Assembly (NCBI GenBank): GCA_963718145.1
Contig: CAVQYJ010000020.1
Location: 496,001 to 560,000 of the forward strand
Length of the DNA stretch: 64,000 bases
Direction of reading: 5' to 3'
Origin: UBA7672 sp963718145
GTDB lineage: Bacteria > Pseudomonadota > Alphaproteobacteria > Caulobacterales > Hyphomonadaceae
Shown: piece by piece, positions 1-7,674 of the stretch
Layout: each line of letters opens with the position of its first letter
Position numbering within the stretch: position 1 is the first letter of the stretch
Translations under genes and position numbers: made by a program
The notes under the pieces: generated by a model
What the model was told of the DNA's origin: nothing
The model's database searches: none
What the model saw: the letters and a program-made list of their open reading frames with translations, nothing else

Positions 1-1
1 A

Positions 2-844
2 GTCGAGACTGTTCGCCGCGGGCTTCAACCCGCGATGGAAGGCAAGCGGATCCTGCGGTCGCAGACCCGGAGAAAGGACCTGCGTTTCCCCTTCCCCGCG
101 AACTTTAACCAGCGTCTTGAAGGCGCTCGCGTGAAGCGGCTGGGCCGCAGGGCAAAATACCTGGTCGGGGAACTCTCCACCGGCGAGGCGCTGATCATGC
201 ACCTGGGCATGACCGGCCGGTTCACGGTCGCCGGCCCGCGAAAGCCGGGTCGGCAACCGGGCAGGTTCCACCACGATGCGGGAGAGGACGACAAGCACGA
301 CCATGTCGTGTTCGAGATGCAGGGCGGGGCGCGGGTCACGTTCAACGACGCCCGCCGCTTCGGCTTCATGGATCTTTGGGCGCTGGACGATCTCGATCAC
401 TATCCCGGCTTCGAGGGCATGGGGCCGGAGCCGATCTCGAACGGATTTTCTGCGGCCTATCTCGAAGAAGCTTTCGCGGGCAAGAAGACCCCGGTGAAGG
501 CGGCGCTGCTCGACCAACGCGTCGTCGCCGGCCTCGGCAACATCTATGTCTGCGAGGCGCTGTTCCGCGCGGGCCTCAATCCGAAGAAGCTGGCCGGCGT
601 CATCCGGCGCGACAGGCTGGAAAAACTCGCCGTCGAAATCCGGAACGTGATCGAGGAAGCGATCGAAGCCGGCGGCTCGACCATCTCCGACTTCGCGACC
701 ACCAGCGGCGAGCTCGGCTATTTCCAGCACCGCTTCCAGGTCTACGATCGCGAAGGCGATGCGTGCATGGTCTGCGAAAAGCCCGTGAAGCGCCTCGTCC
801 AGTCCGGCCGCAGCACGTTCTACTGCACCACCTGCCAGAAATAA
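2..844 (+). CDS. mutM: Formamidopyrimidine-DNA glycosylase, 5' end outside window
   Basis: This bifunctional DNA glycosylase/AP lyase removes 8-oxoguanine and other oxidised purines. The first codon in the window reads Val in the family N-terminal motif VETVRRGL, so about six residues, including the catalytic Pro2 and Glu3, lie just off the left edge. An internal ATG at 35 is not the true start. Support comes from the ARRFGFMDLW block, the DQRVVAGLGNIYVCEALF helix-two-turn-helix region, and a C-terminal zinc finger with two CxxC pairs (CMVC near 768-779 and CTTC near 825-836). The full protein would be about 286 residues, slightly longer than E. coli MutM, because of a charged insert near residues 80-100. 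mutM close to the dnaA block is common in Alphaproteobacteria. Confidence 0.96.
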   Translation, partial: VETVRRGLQPAMEGKRILRSQTRRKDLRFPFPANFNQRLEGARVKRLGRRAKYLVGELSTGEALIMHLGMTGRFTVAGPRKPGRQPGRFHHDAGEDDKHDHVVFEMQGGARVTFNDARRFGFMDLWALDDLDHYPGFEGMGPEPISNGFSAAYLEEAFAGKKTPVKAALLDQRVVAGLGNIYVCEALFRAGLNPKKLAGVIRRDRLEKLAVEIRNVIEEAIEAGGSTISDFATTSGELGYFQHRFQVYDREGDACMVCEKPVKRLVQSGRSTFYCTTCQK

Positions 845-1065
845 CGCGGACCATGGACAGTCGCCGCCCCGTCGGGTCGCATGAGCCGAAGGCGACATCC
901 ACGTCCTCGACGACAGAATGAGCGCGAAACTGTTGGGGATCCGCCGGACTTGTCCAACACTTTGGCCAAATCGGCGTTTCCGGCTTCCCCAGTGAATCCA
1001 GCCGCTTGCAGGAAATCTTGGCCCGTTCGGCCGACTACTTTTCTGTAGGGCTCAAAAACCCGTCG

Positions 1066-1460
1066 TATAATCCGCCCATCGCCACCGCAGGAGGGCAGCC
1101 GTGCACGCTGTTCAACGGCGCGGCGGCGATGGGATCGAGCGTGAAGAGCCCTCGGGAAGCCGGGCCTCTTGCAGGTAAGCGAGGGAGTGCTCCAGGGACC
1201 GGGACTGAACAGCCCTGACCTGCACGCCGCCGGGACACTGGTCAGGAGAGTGAAAGACCTCTCGGTTCCAGCCCGTCGCGCCAACGACCCCGGGGACGCG
1301 GGACCAACGCGCCACCCCTACCCATGCCGGCGCTGCCGCCCAAAGCGGCAGAGGCCACACTCGCGCGGGGCCATCCCGCGTCCCCACGCCCTCCATCGTT
1401 CCGGAGGGACACGCACCCCGGACGGCTCCGCCGGTCCGAATGCAGGCGTGCGCCTAGAAG
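1066..1460 (+). ncRNA. Candidate structured RNA of unknown family
   Basis: Positions 845-1532 hold no convincing protein gene, since the open frames there are arginine-rich or proline-rich shadows. A perfect TATAAT lies at 1066-1071, without a good -35. It is followed by a dense run of helices: 1075-1088 with 1120-1133 (13 of 14 paired), an inner helix near 1098-1119, 1145-1149 with 1166-1170, 1171-1176 with 1218-1223 enclosing 1193-1197 with 1213-1217, 1246-1250 with 1259-1263, and 1333-1339 with 1345-1351. A competing helix, 1214-1220 with 1240-1246, excludes two of these. I looked for RNase P, tmRNA (including a permuted form), SRP RNA, 6S RNA and cobalamin riboswitch signatures and recognised none. 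It could be an independent RNA, the leader of the dehydrogenase gene at 1533, or merely GC-rich sequence. Confidence 0.25.
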
Positions 1461-1532
1461 AACCGCCGGGTAGCGTCGCCGGCGCCTTGCCGCTACCTTC
1501 CCTCAAAACAGGACTCGGCGGGAGAGACTTCC

Positions 1533-4208
1533 ATGAAGCTGAAAGCGTCGCTTGGCGCCCTCGCTGCGGCGTTGGCTGCGGTAGTGATCGCCTCGTGCGT
1601 CACCGCAAGCTCGCCCGGCGCCAGCAAGCATGCGCTGGCCGCTGGCGAATGGCCCTACTGGGGCGGCGACCCACAATCGACACGCTACTCGCCGCTCACC
1701 GGCATCAAGGCGTCCAACGTCGGCAAGCTCGAAATCCTCTGGCGCTGGAGCGCGGACACGACCGGCTCGCCCGCCTCCGCCAACTTCAAGTCGACGCCGC
1801 TGATGGATGACGGCGTTCTCTACATGCCCTGGCTCGACCACGGCGCCGCCGCCATAGACGCCGCCACAGGCAAGACGTTGTGGACCTCGATCCCCGAAGC
1901 TCGCGACATCGGCGGCCGCGGCGCCAACCTCGCGCCACGCTCGCTCGCCTACTGGACGGATGGAACGGCCAAACGCCTCTACCACAACTCGGTCGACGGG
2001 CGGCTGTTCGCCATCGACGCGCGCACCGGCAAGGCCGCCGCCGAGTTCGGAACCAAAGGCGTCATCGACCTGCGCACTAGCCTCACGGAGGGCCGCGCCG
2101 TCACCGATATCGGCTCGGTCTCCCCCGCACTTGTCGTCGGGGATGTCGTGGTCGTGCAGGTCATTCCCGGCGGCTCGCGCAACAAGGAATCAACGCCGGG
2201 TCATGTCCGTGGCTACGATGTCCGTACCGGCAGGCTGCTCTGGACGTTCCACACCGTCCCGCAAAAGGGCGAGCCCGGCTACGAGACATGGGAGAACAAC
2301 GCCGCCGACTACATCGGCAATGTCGGGGTCTGGTCGATGCTCAGCGCCGATCCCGAGACCGGCTATGTCTATCTGCCCACCGAAACGCCCTCGAATGATT
2401 TCTACGGCGGCCATCGCCTCGGCGACGGCCTCTATGGCGAGAGCCTGATCTGCCTCGACTCGAAGACTGGCAAGAAGGTCTGGCACTTCCAGACCGTGCA
2501 CCACGGCGTTTGGGACTACGACAACCCGACGGCGCCGATCATCCACGAGATCACCAAGGACGGAAAGAAGCGCAAGGTGGTGACGCTGCTCACCAAGATG
2601 AGCCTCGTCTTCGTGTTCGACGCCAAAACCGGCGAACCGATCTGGCCGATCGAGGAGCGCGCTGTCCCGCCGTCGAAAATTCCCGGTGAGAAACTCTCGC
2701 CCACGCAACCCTTCCCGACGGTTCCGGCGCCGCTGGCGAGGCTGGGCTATCACGAGGAAGACGTGATCGACTTCACGCCAGCGCTTCGCGCCGAAGCCCT
2801 GAAGATGCTGGAGCAGTACGAGAAGGGCGGCCTCTACACGCCGATCGTGGAAGTCGGGCCGGGCAAGCGCGGCACGCTGATCTATCCAGGCTATGGCGGC
2901 GGCGCGAACTGGAACGGCGCCTCGATCGATCCGGCGACGCACATCATGTACGTGCCCGTCCGCCATCGCCCCAACGCAGCGGGTCTCGCCAAGGGCGATC
3001 CGGCGCGCACCAACAATGCCTACGTCCAGTCCGGCAACCAGGTCCTGATGGGTCCGCAGGGCCTGCCGATGTTCAAGCCGCCCTGGAGCGAGCTCGTCGC
3101 CGTCAACATGGACAGGGGCGAACAGCTCTGGCGCGTGCCCATCGGCCCGGCCTCGCCCCTCATCGCCAACCATCCGGCGCTGCAGGGCCTCGGCCTCGAC
3201 TTCTCGAAAATGGGCCGCTTCGACATCAAGCCGGCCCCGCTCCTGATGTCGGACATCATCTTCCTCGGCGAGTCCGGCAATATCTCGGACGGCACTGGCG
3301 GCCCGATGTTCCGCGCTTATGACAAGACCAACGGCAAGGTCATGTGGGAGAAGGAACTCCCTGGCTTCGTGACCGGTGCGCCCATGACCTATCGCCACAA
3401 CGGCAGGCAGGTGATCGTCGTCGCCGTCTCGAAACGCGGCCAGCCGGCGGAGTTGATCGCGCTCGGCCTCGGCGACGGGATCGACGGTCCGGAAGTGGCG
3501 AAGGCCTCGGCCATGCCGCCCGGCGCCTCGGTCGCCCGCGCCGCCGCGATCAACGCCACCCGCGCCGAACTCACACTCGGCCGGGACGCCTTCAGCCGCA
3601 CCTGCGCCGTCTGCCACGGCCCGGCCGGCGCTGGCGCGGCTGGCGGCGCACCGTCGCTGTCAGGGCAGGATGATGTCGCCCAGATCGCGCGCGCCATCGC
3701 CTCCGGCAAGGGCGAGATGCCCGCGCTGGGCTCGGCCCTCAAGCCGGAAGAGATCGACGCTATCGCAAAATTCGTCGCATCCGGATTCCCGCGCGCCGCG
3801 CTGGGCCTCCGCAAGGCGAGGGCGGTTAGGCCGGATCGTCAACTGCCGGTCAGGGCCTTCACGGCGGCGCCTGCGCCTGCGCGAATGAAGGCGATATCGC
3901 CGGGCACGGCGAGGAAGCGCACACCCCGCGCAGCCAGCGCCAGCGCGCGCTCTGGCGTCGGACAGAACGCGCCCACCAGCTTCCCCGCCCTGTCCGCCGC
4001 GGCGAGCATCCGCTCGATCGCCGCATCGATCTCGCTGCCCATCGGATCCAGCTTCGCGCCATCGCTCAGCGCGATCGACAGATCCGCAGGCCCGAGGAAC
4101 AGCGCATCGACCCCGTCCGTTCCCGCGATCACGTCCAGATTGGCCAGCCCCGCCCGCGTCTCGATCATCGCCATCGCCATCGTCACGTCATTGCCCTCAC
4201 GCAGATAG
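1533..4208 (+). CDS. PQQ-dependent dehydrogenase lipoprotein with C-terminal cytochrome c
   Basis: This is a quinoprotein dehydrogenase of the glucose/alcohol dehydrogenase type that would oxidise a sugar or alcohol in the periplasm and pass electrons to its own haem. The N-terminus is a lipoprotein signal (VVIASC). An eight-bladed propeller region follows, with PQQ-family phrases such as WPYWGGDPQSTRYSPL and HHGVWDYDNPTAP, then a cytochrome c domain with CAVCH at residues 691-695 and a probable Met ligand in GEMPALG at 729. The family should end at about residue 765. Instead the frame runs on for about 125 Arg/Ala-rich residues antisense to the aldolase at 3839. A stop lies one frame over at 3827-3829, so a one-base indel near 3790-3825 is likely. 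The substrate cannot be told. Confidence 0.88.
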   Translation: MKLKASLGALAAALAAVVIASCVTASSPGASKHALAAGEWPYWGGDPQSTRYSPLTGIKASNVGKLEILWRWSADTTGSPASANFKSTPLMDDGVLYMPWLDHGAAAIDAATGKTLWTSIPEARDIGGRGANLAPRSLAYWTDGTAKRLYHNSVDGRLFAIDARTGKAAAEFGTKGVIDLRTSLTEGRAVTDIGSVSPALVVGDVVVVQVIPGGSRNKESTPGHVRGYDVRTGRLLWTFHTVPQKGEPGYETWENNAADYIGNVGVWSMLSADPETGYVYLPTETPSNDFYGGHRLGDGLYGESLICLDSKTGKKVWHFQTVHHGVWDYDNPTAPIIHEITKDGKKRKVVTLLTKMSLVFVFDAKTGEPIWPIEERAVPPSKIPGEKLSPTQPFPTVPAPLARLGYHEEDVIDFTPALRAEALKMLEQYEKGGLYTPIVEVGPGKRGTLIYPGYGGGANWNGASIDPATHIMYVPVRHRPNAAGLAKGDPARTNNAYVQSGNQVLMGPQGLPMFKPPWSELVAVNMDRGEQLWRVPIGPASPLIANHPALQGLGLDFSKMGRFDIKPAPLLMSDIIFLGESGNISDGTGGPMFRAYDKTNGKVMWEKELPGFVTGAPMTYRHNGRQVIVVAVSKRGQPAELIALGLGDGIDGPEVAKASAMPPGASVARAAAINATRAELTLGRDAFSRTCAVCHGPAGAGAAGGAPSLSGQDDVAQIARAIASGKGEMPALGSALKPEEIDAIAKFVASGFPRAALGLRKARAVRPDRQLPVRAFTAAPAPARMKAISPGTARKRTPRAASASARSGVGQNAPTSFPALSAAASIRSIAASISLPIGSSFAPSLSAIDRSAGPRNSASTPSVPAITSRLASPARVSIIAIAIVTSLPSRR

Positions 4209-4621
4209 TCCGCCTGATCGGCATACCCAGCCAGCATGGTCGCGCGATGCGGCCCCCAGCTCCGCTCGCCCACGGGCGGAAACTTCGCCGCCGCAACGAG
4301 CGCCTTCGCATCCGCCTCCGTGTTGATCATCGGCGCGATCACCGCCCCCGCCCCGAAGTCCAGCGCGCGGCTCACCGCACCATAGTCGCCCACAGGCACG
4401 CGCACCACGCTCGCCGCACCCGCATGCGCCACCGCCGCCACGCCGCTCACCAGCGACGCCGTATCCCACAGCCCATGCTGCGCATCGAGCGTCACCGCGC
4501 CGAACCCCGCGCGCCCGATCATCTCCGCCACGATCGGGTAGGGCAGGCTGCACCAGCCGGCATGAACCGTCTCGCCCGCCCGCAGCCGGGCCGCCAGTGT
4601 GAATCCTCTCGAAGATGTCAT
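3839..4621 (-). CDS. HpcH/HpaI family aldolase
   Basis: This is a class II, metal-dependent pyruvate aldolase of the HpcH/HpaI (2-keto-3-deoxy-L-rhamnonate/HHED aldolase) family, which cleaves or forms 4-hydroxy-2-oxo acids. Family motifs in order are AGWCSLP, TLDAQHG (usually D-x-E/Q-H-G with the active-site His), PPVGERSWGP, the metal-binding glutamate in MIETRAGL, and FLGPADLS. The length of about 260 residues is normal. The ATG at 4621 is chosen. A TTG at 4639 overlaps the stop of the upstream crotonase (TTGA) and would add six residues, so translational coupling is plausible. It follows the crotonase directly and both are probably one transcript, perhaps for a catabolic pathway. The specific substrate is unknown. 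Confidence 0.9.
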   Translation of the reverse strand: MTSSRGFTLAARLRAGETVHAGWCSLPYPIVAEMIGRAGFGAVTLDAQHGLWDTASLVSGVAAVAHAGAASVVRVPVGDYGAVSRALDFGAGAVIAPMINTEADAKALVAAAKFPPVGERSWGPHRATMLAGYADQADYLREGNDVTMAMAMIETRAGLANLDVIAGTDGVDALFLGPADLSIALSDGAKLDPMGSEIDAAIERMLAAADRAGKLVGAFCPTPERALALAARGVRFLAVPGDIAFIRAGAGAAVKALTGS

Positions 4622-4635
4622 GTCCGCGCGCCCCG

Positions 4636-5445
4636 TCAAATGCTCTCGAAATCCCCGCCGCGTCCCTTGCCGCCGGCGAACCGCGCGGCGCCGGCAACAC
4701 CCTCCCGGACGACGACAGGCGCGCCGCGCCGCGCCTCCGCCTTCAGCGCGTCGTCGAGGTCAAGGCTCCACCCGGCATAGGCGCTCGCACGATCCGCGCG
4801 CAGGCACGCCTGCGGGAAGCGCGCGATCTCCTTGGCCAGCGCAACCGCAGCCCCACGCGCCTCTCCCGCCTTCACCACGCGGTTGGCGAGCCCCCAGCTC
4901 AGCGCCTCCTGCGCATCCACGGCGCGCCCGGTCAGGATCATGTCCATCGCGCGCCCCTGTCCGATCACGCGCGGCAGGCGCAGCGTCCCCCCGTCGATCA
5001 GCGGCACGCCCCAGCGCCGGCAGTAGACGCCGAACACCGCCGTCTCCGACGCCACCCTCATGTCCGCCATCAGCGCCAGCTCCAGGCCACCCGCAACGGC
5101 ATGCCCCTCGATCGCCGCGATCAGCGGCTTGGACAGCGACATGAAAGCCTCCGGCGCTTCGCGGTCCGCCAGCAGCCGCGTCGGGCCCATTGGCGCCTGC
5201 TGCGGATGCCGCTTCACCGGCCTCGGCGCATCATCGCGCCGCGCCACGGCCTTGAGGTCCGCCCCCGCACAGAACGCTCCCTCCGCCCCAGTCAGCACCA
5301 AGGCGAGCACCGCGTCATCACGCTCGGCGTCGCAGAAGGCGTCATAGAGCGCCGCCGCCGTCTCGGGGTTGACCGCATTGCGCGCCTGCGGCCGGTTGAT
5401 CGTGATGATGGCGACAGGCCCGTCGCGCTCGGCAAGGATGCTCAT
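4636..5445 (-). CDS. Enoyl-CoA hydratase/isomerase (crotonase) family protein
   Basis: This crotonase-fold protein of 269 residues acts on a CoA thioester. The oxyanion-hole segments are present: FCAGADLK and the Gly-rich GHAVAGGLELALMADMR. The region that normally carries the two catalytic glutamates of true enoyl-CoA hydratases reads CRRWGVPLIDGGT instead of PEIxLGxxPGxGGTQ, so it may be another crotonase-type reaction (isomerase, hydrolase or related). The ATG at 5445 is chosen because a good Shine-Dalgarno sequence, AGGAGA, sits at 5452-5457 on the minus strand. The longer frame to 5487 lacks one. It is first of a two-gene unit with the aldolase. Confidence 0.9.
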   Translation of the reverse strand: MSILAERDGPVAIITINRPQARNAVNPETAAALYDAFCDAERDDAVLALVLTGAEGAFCAGADLKAVARRDDAPRPVKRHPQQAPMGPTRLLADREAPEAFMSLSKPLIAAIEGHAVAGGLELALMADMRVASETAVFGVYCRRWGVPLIDGGTLRLPRVIGQGRAMDMILTGRAVDAQEALSWGLANRVVKAGEARGAAVALAKEIARFPQACLRADRASAYAGWSLDLDDALKAEARRGAPVVVREGVAGAARFAGGKGRGGDFESI

Positions 5446-5532
5446 GTGATGTCTCCTGCAGGCCATTAAGACCTCTGAAGCCCGCATTTGCCAGCATGGA
5501 CGAATTCCGCGAGATTCGGCGGGCTGGAGCCA

Positions 5533-5547
5533 CGGGCCAAAGGCCCG
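5533..5547. repeat. Short GC hairpin ahead of the 5564 gene
   Basis: A perfect 6-bp inverted repeat, CGGGCC-AAA-GGCCCG, lies between the divergent genes at 5445 and 5564 and just before the ribosome binding site of the latter. It lacks a T-run, so it is not an obvious terminator. It may be a transcript-leader hairpin. Confidence 0.35.
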
Positions 5548-5563
5548 CCTAGAGGGAAAGCAC

Positions 5564-5956
5564 GTGAGCAGGCTCTTTCATCATTTCGCCGCCGCAGCCT
5601 TCGTTGTGGCTGCCGCGGCGGCGCCCGCGCACGCAGCGGATTTCCTCAAGGCGATCGAGGACGTGCCGCTGCCGAAGGGCCTGGTCGAGCAGGGCGAACC
5701 GATGATCTTCGAAAGCGAGCAAGGTCGTGTCGTGAAGACCGAGGCCGAGGGCCAGGTCGGCGCGAGCGAGATATCGGCGTTCTATGAAACCGCGCTGCCG
5801 GCGCTGGGCTGGAAGAAGACCGACGGCGCGGCCGGCATTTACGAGCGCGAGAGCGAGCGGCTGAGCATCAGCGTGCGGCAACCCGCTTCGCACCGCCCCG
5901 TGCGCGTGACCTTCGAACTTGTCGTGAGGCTCGCCTCGACGAAGCTGGCCGAATAG
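5564..5956 (+). CDS. Small exported protein of unknown function
   Basis: This 130-residue protein has a clear signal peptide (hydrophobic Ala-rich core, cleavage after AHA near residue 24). The mature part is mixed alpha/beta with FYETALPALGW around residue 75, a pattern seen in small uncharacterised alphaproteobacterial periplasmic proteins. It starts at GTG 5564 with GAGGGA at 5552-5557. It ends 49 bases before the crotonase at 6006, with which it may be cotranscribed. No catalytic motif is visible. Confidence 0.75.
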   Translation: MSRLFHHFAAAAFVVAAAAAPAHAADFLKAIEDVPLPKGLVEQGEPMIFESEQGRVVKTEAEGQVGASEISAFYETALPALGWKKTDGAAGIYERESERLSISVRQPASHRPVRVTFELVVRLASTKLAE

Positions 5957-6005
5957 GCAAGGGCGGGGTAAGCCAGTCTCCGGAAAAAAGTTCCGGAGGA
6001 CCTCG

Positions 6006-6782
6006 ATGGCTTACGAAACCCTGCTGGTCGACGTGGATGGGCCGGTCGGCATCATCACGCTCAACCGGCCCGACGCGCTGAACGCGCTCAACGACAAGCT
6101 GGTCACGGAACTCACCCAGCAGCTCGACGCCTTCGAGAAGGACGCGAATATCGGCTGCGTGGTGCTGACCGGCGCAGGCCGCGCCTTCGCCGCGGGCGCC
6201 GACATCAAGGAGATGCGCGTCCAGTCTTACATGGACGCGTACGGCAACGATTTCATCACGCGCAACTGGGAGCGCGCCTCGACTTTCCGCAAGCCGATCA
6301 TCGCGGCGGTCAACGGCTTTGCGCTGGGCGGCGGGTGCGAGCTCGCGATGATGTGCGATTTCATTCTCGCCTCGGAGGCGGCGAAGTTCGGCCAGCCCGA
6401 GATCAATCTCGGAGTGATGCCCGGGGCAGGGGGCACGCAGCGCCTCACCCGCTTCGTCGGAAAATCGAAAGCCATGGAAATGTGCCTCACCGGCCGCATG
6501 ATGGACGCGGCGGAAGCGGAACGTGCAGGCTTGGTCTCGCGCGTCATTCCCGCCGACAAGCTCCTGGAGGAAGCAAAGACCGTCGCGAAGAAGATTGCCG
6601 GGATGTCACGGCCGATCGCCATGATGACCAAGGAGAGCGTCAATTCGTCCTACGAAACCATGCTGCGCCAGGGCGTCATGTTCGAGCGCCGGTTGTTCCA
6701 CTCGATGTTCTCGACCAATGACCAGAAGGAAGGCATGAACGCCTTCGTCGACAAGCGCCCGGCGAAATTCTCGAACTCGTGA
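6006..6782 (+). CDS. Enoyl-CoA hydratase
   Basis: This is a canonical crotonase of 258 residues that hydrates trans-2-enoyl-CoA in beta-oxidation. It shows AGRAFAAGADIKEM and GFALGGGCELAMMCDF for the oxyanion hole, and GQPEINLGVMPGAGGTQR with the catalytic glutamates, in contrast to the crotonase at 4636. A strong GGAGG ribosome binding site precedes the ATG. An enoyl-CoA hydratase upstream of rpsT-dnaA is a common alphaproteobacterial arrangement (often called fadB1x), so its position supports the assignment. Confidence 0.95.
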   Translation: MAYETLLVDVDGPVGIITLNRPDALNALNDKLVTELTQQLDAFEKDANIGCVVLTGAGRAFAAGADIKEMRVQSYMDAYGNDFITRNWERASTFRKPIIAAVNGFALGGGCELAMMCDFILASEAAKFGQPEINLGVMPGAGGTQRLTRFVGKSKAMEMCLTGRMMDAAEAERAGLVSRVIPADKLLEEAKTVAKKIAGMSRPIAMMTKESVNSSYETMLRQGVMFERRLFHSMFSTNDQKEGMNAFVDKRPAKFSNS

Positions 6783-6857
6783 CCGCCCGGGCTAGTGACT
6801 CCCGGCCGCTTTCGGGGCGAGCGGTTGGGGCGGACTTCACTTCTGTCACTGCCCGAA

Positions 6858-6886
6858 TTGACCATCCACAGCCACGCTGATAAGAC
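6858..6886 (+). promoter_or_regulatory. Probable rpsT promoter
   Basis: TTGACC at 6858-6863 and TAAGAC at 6881-6886 are 17 bases apart, about 100 bases before rpsT. CATCCACAG, overlapping the spacer, resembles a DnaA box with two mismatches. This is a sequence match only. Confidence 0.45.
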
Positions 6887-6983
6887 GCCGCTCCCTTGAC
6901 CCCCCGACGCCCCCTCAAACAGGGGCCGGACCAAGGGAAACCGAAGCAGGAAGTCCCCCCGCAAGGGGCGCAAGGGAAGACCG

Positions 6984-7247
6984 ATGGCCAACACGAAATC
7001 CGCCAAGAAGATGGTGCGCAAGATTGCGCGGCGGACCGAGGTCAACAAATCGCGCAAGTCGCGTATCCGCACGTTCGTGCGCAAGGTCGAGGAAGCCGTC
7101 GCCTCTGGCGACAAGAAAGTCGCCACGGCGGCTCTCAAGGCCGCCGAGCCCGAAATCATGCGCGGCGTCACTGCCGGCGTGCTTCACAAGAACACCGCGT
7201 CTCGCAAGGTTTCCCGCCTCGCGTCGCGCGTGAAGAAACTGGCCTAG
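6984..7247 (+). CDS. rpsT: 30S ribosomal protein S20
   Basis: This 87-residue, lysine/arginine-rich protein binds 16S rRNA in the small subunit. The N-terminus MANTKSAKKMVRK and the HKNTASRKVSRLASRVKKL tail are diagnostic. It lies directly upstream of dnaA, as in most Alphaproteobacteria. A probable promoter lies at 6858-6886. Confidence 0.99.
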   Translation: MANTKSAKKMVRKIARRTEVNKSRKSRIRTFVRKVEEAVASGDKKVATAALKAAEPEIMRGVTAGVLHKNTASRKVSRLASRVKKLA

Positions 7248-7674
7248 CGTCTTCCAGTTCCGGCGCCGTGTGTGTGCGCCGTTCGTCACCACAGTTCACG
7301 ATCCCGACAGTTGAGTTCGCGTTCGCTTCGAGGTTATATCGAGCATAGCGAAACCGCGTGCGAAATTCGTCCGTATGCGTCATAGTTTCGCTGGCCTCGA
7401 TTGTCGCAGATGAGGCGCACTGGAACTTCGATTCGGCAATGAATTCAGGGGCAATAGGCAGGCGGGAAAATCCGTCGAAATAAAATCTTCACGAATGGCG
7501 AATCGCCCTGTTGACCATCGCGGCCATTCGGAGAAATGTTCGCCTCTGTAGCGAGTAACTTTCCCAGTTCGGACGAAATTTTTTGCGGCCCGCGAGTGAT
7601 GTGGCCGGCGAGGATTTTTTGTCGCCGTTTCTAGGGTGAGGATCATCGCAAGGCTGGGTTTGATGAGGGGCTCA
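7248..7674 (+). promoter_or_regulatory. dnaA upstream region
   Basis: This 427-base stretch has no gene and a lower GC content than its surroundings, with T-runs near 7580 and 7614 and a TAAAAT at 7481-7486. It has two GANTC sites (GATTC at 7430-7434, GAATC at 7500-7504). GANTC is the CcrM methylation site, which controls dnaA transcription in Caulobacter. TTGACC at 7511-7516 could be a -35. I see no exact DnaA box (TTATCCACA) here, so evidence that this is the origin is weak. Confidence 0.5.

Noticed and set aside
845..1532. Known RNA families (RNase P, tmRNA, SRP RNA, 6S, cobalamin riboswitch)
   Set aside because: None of their core sequence motifs could be found on either strand, so only a generic candidate was reported.
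2190..3617. 475-codon minus-strand frame over the PQQ dehydrogenase
   Set aside because: Antisense shadow of a well-supported gene, with atypical composition.
7500..7516. 14-base match AATCGCCCTGTTGA shared with 25589
   Set aside because: Only two copies were seen, with different context. A chance match is likely in 64 kb of GC-rich DNA.
7248..7674. Replication origin in the rpsT-dnaA gap
   Set aside because: No exact DnaA box was found, so it is listed as a regulatory region only.
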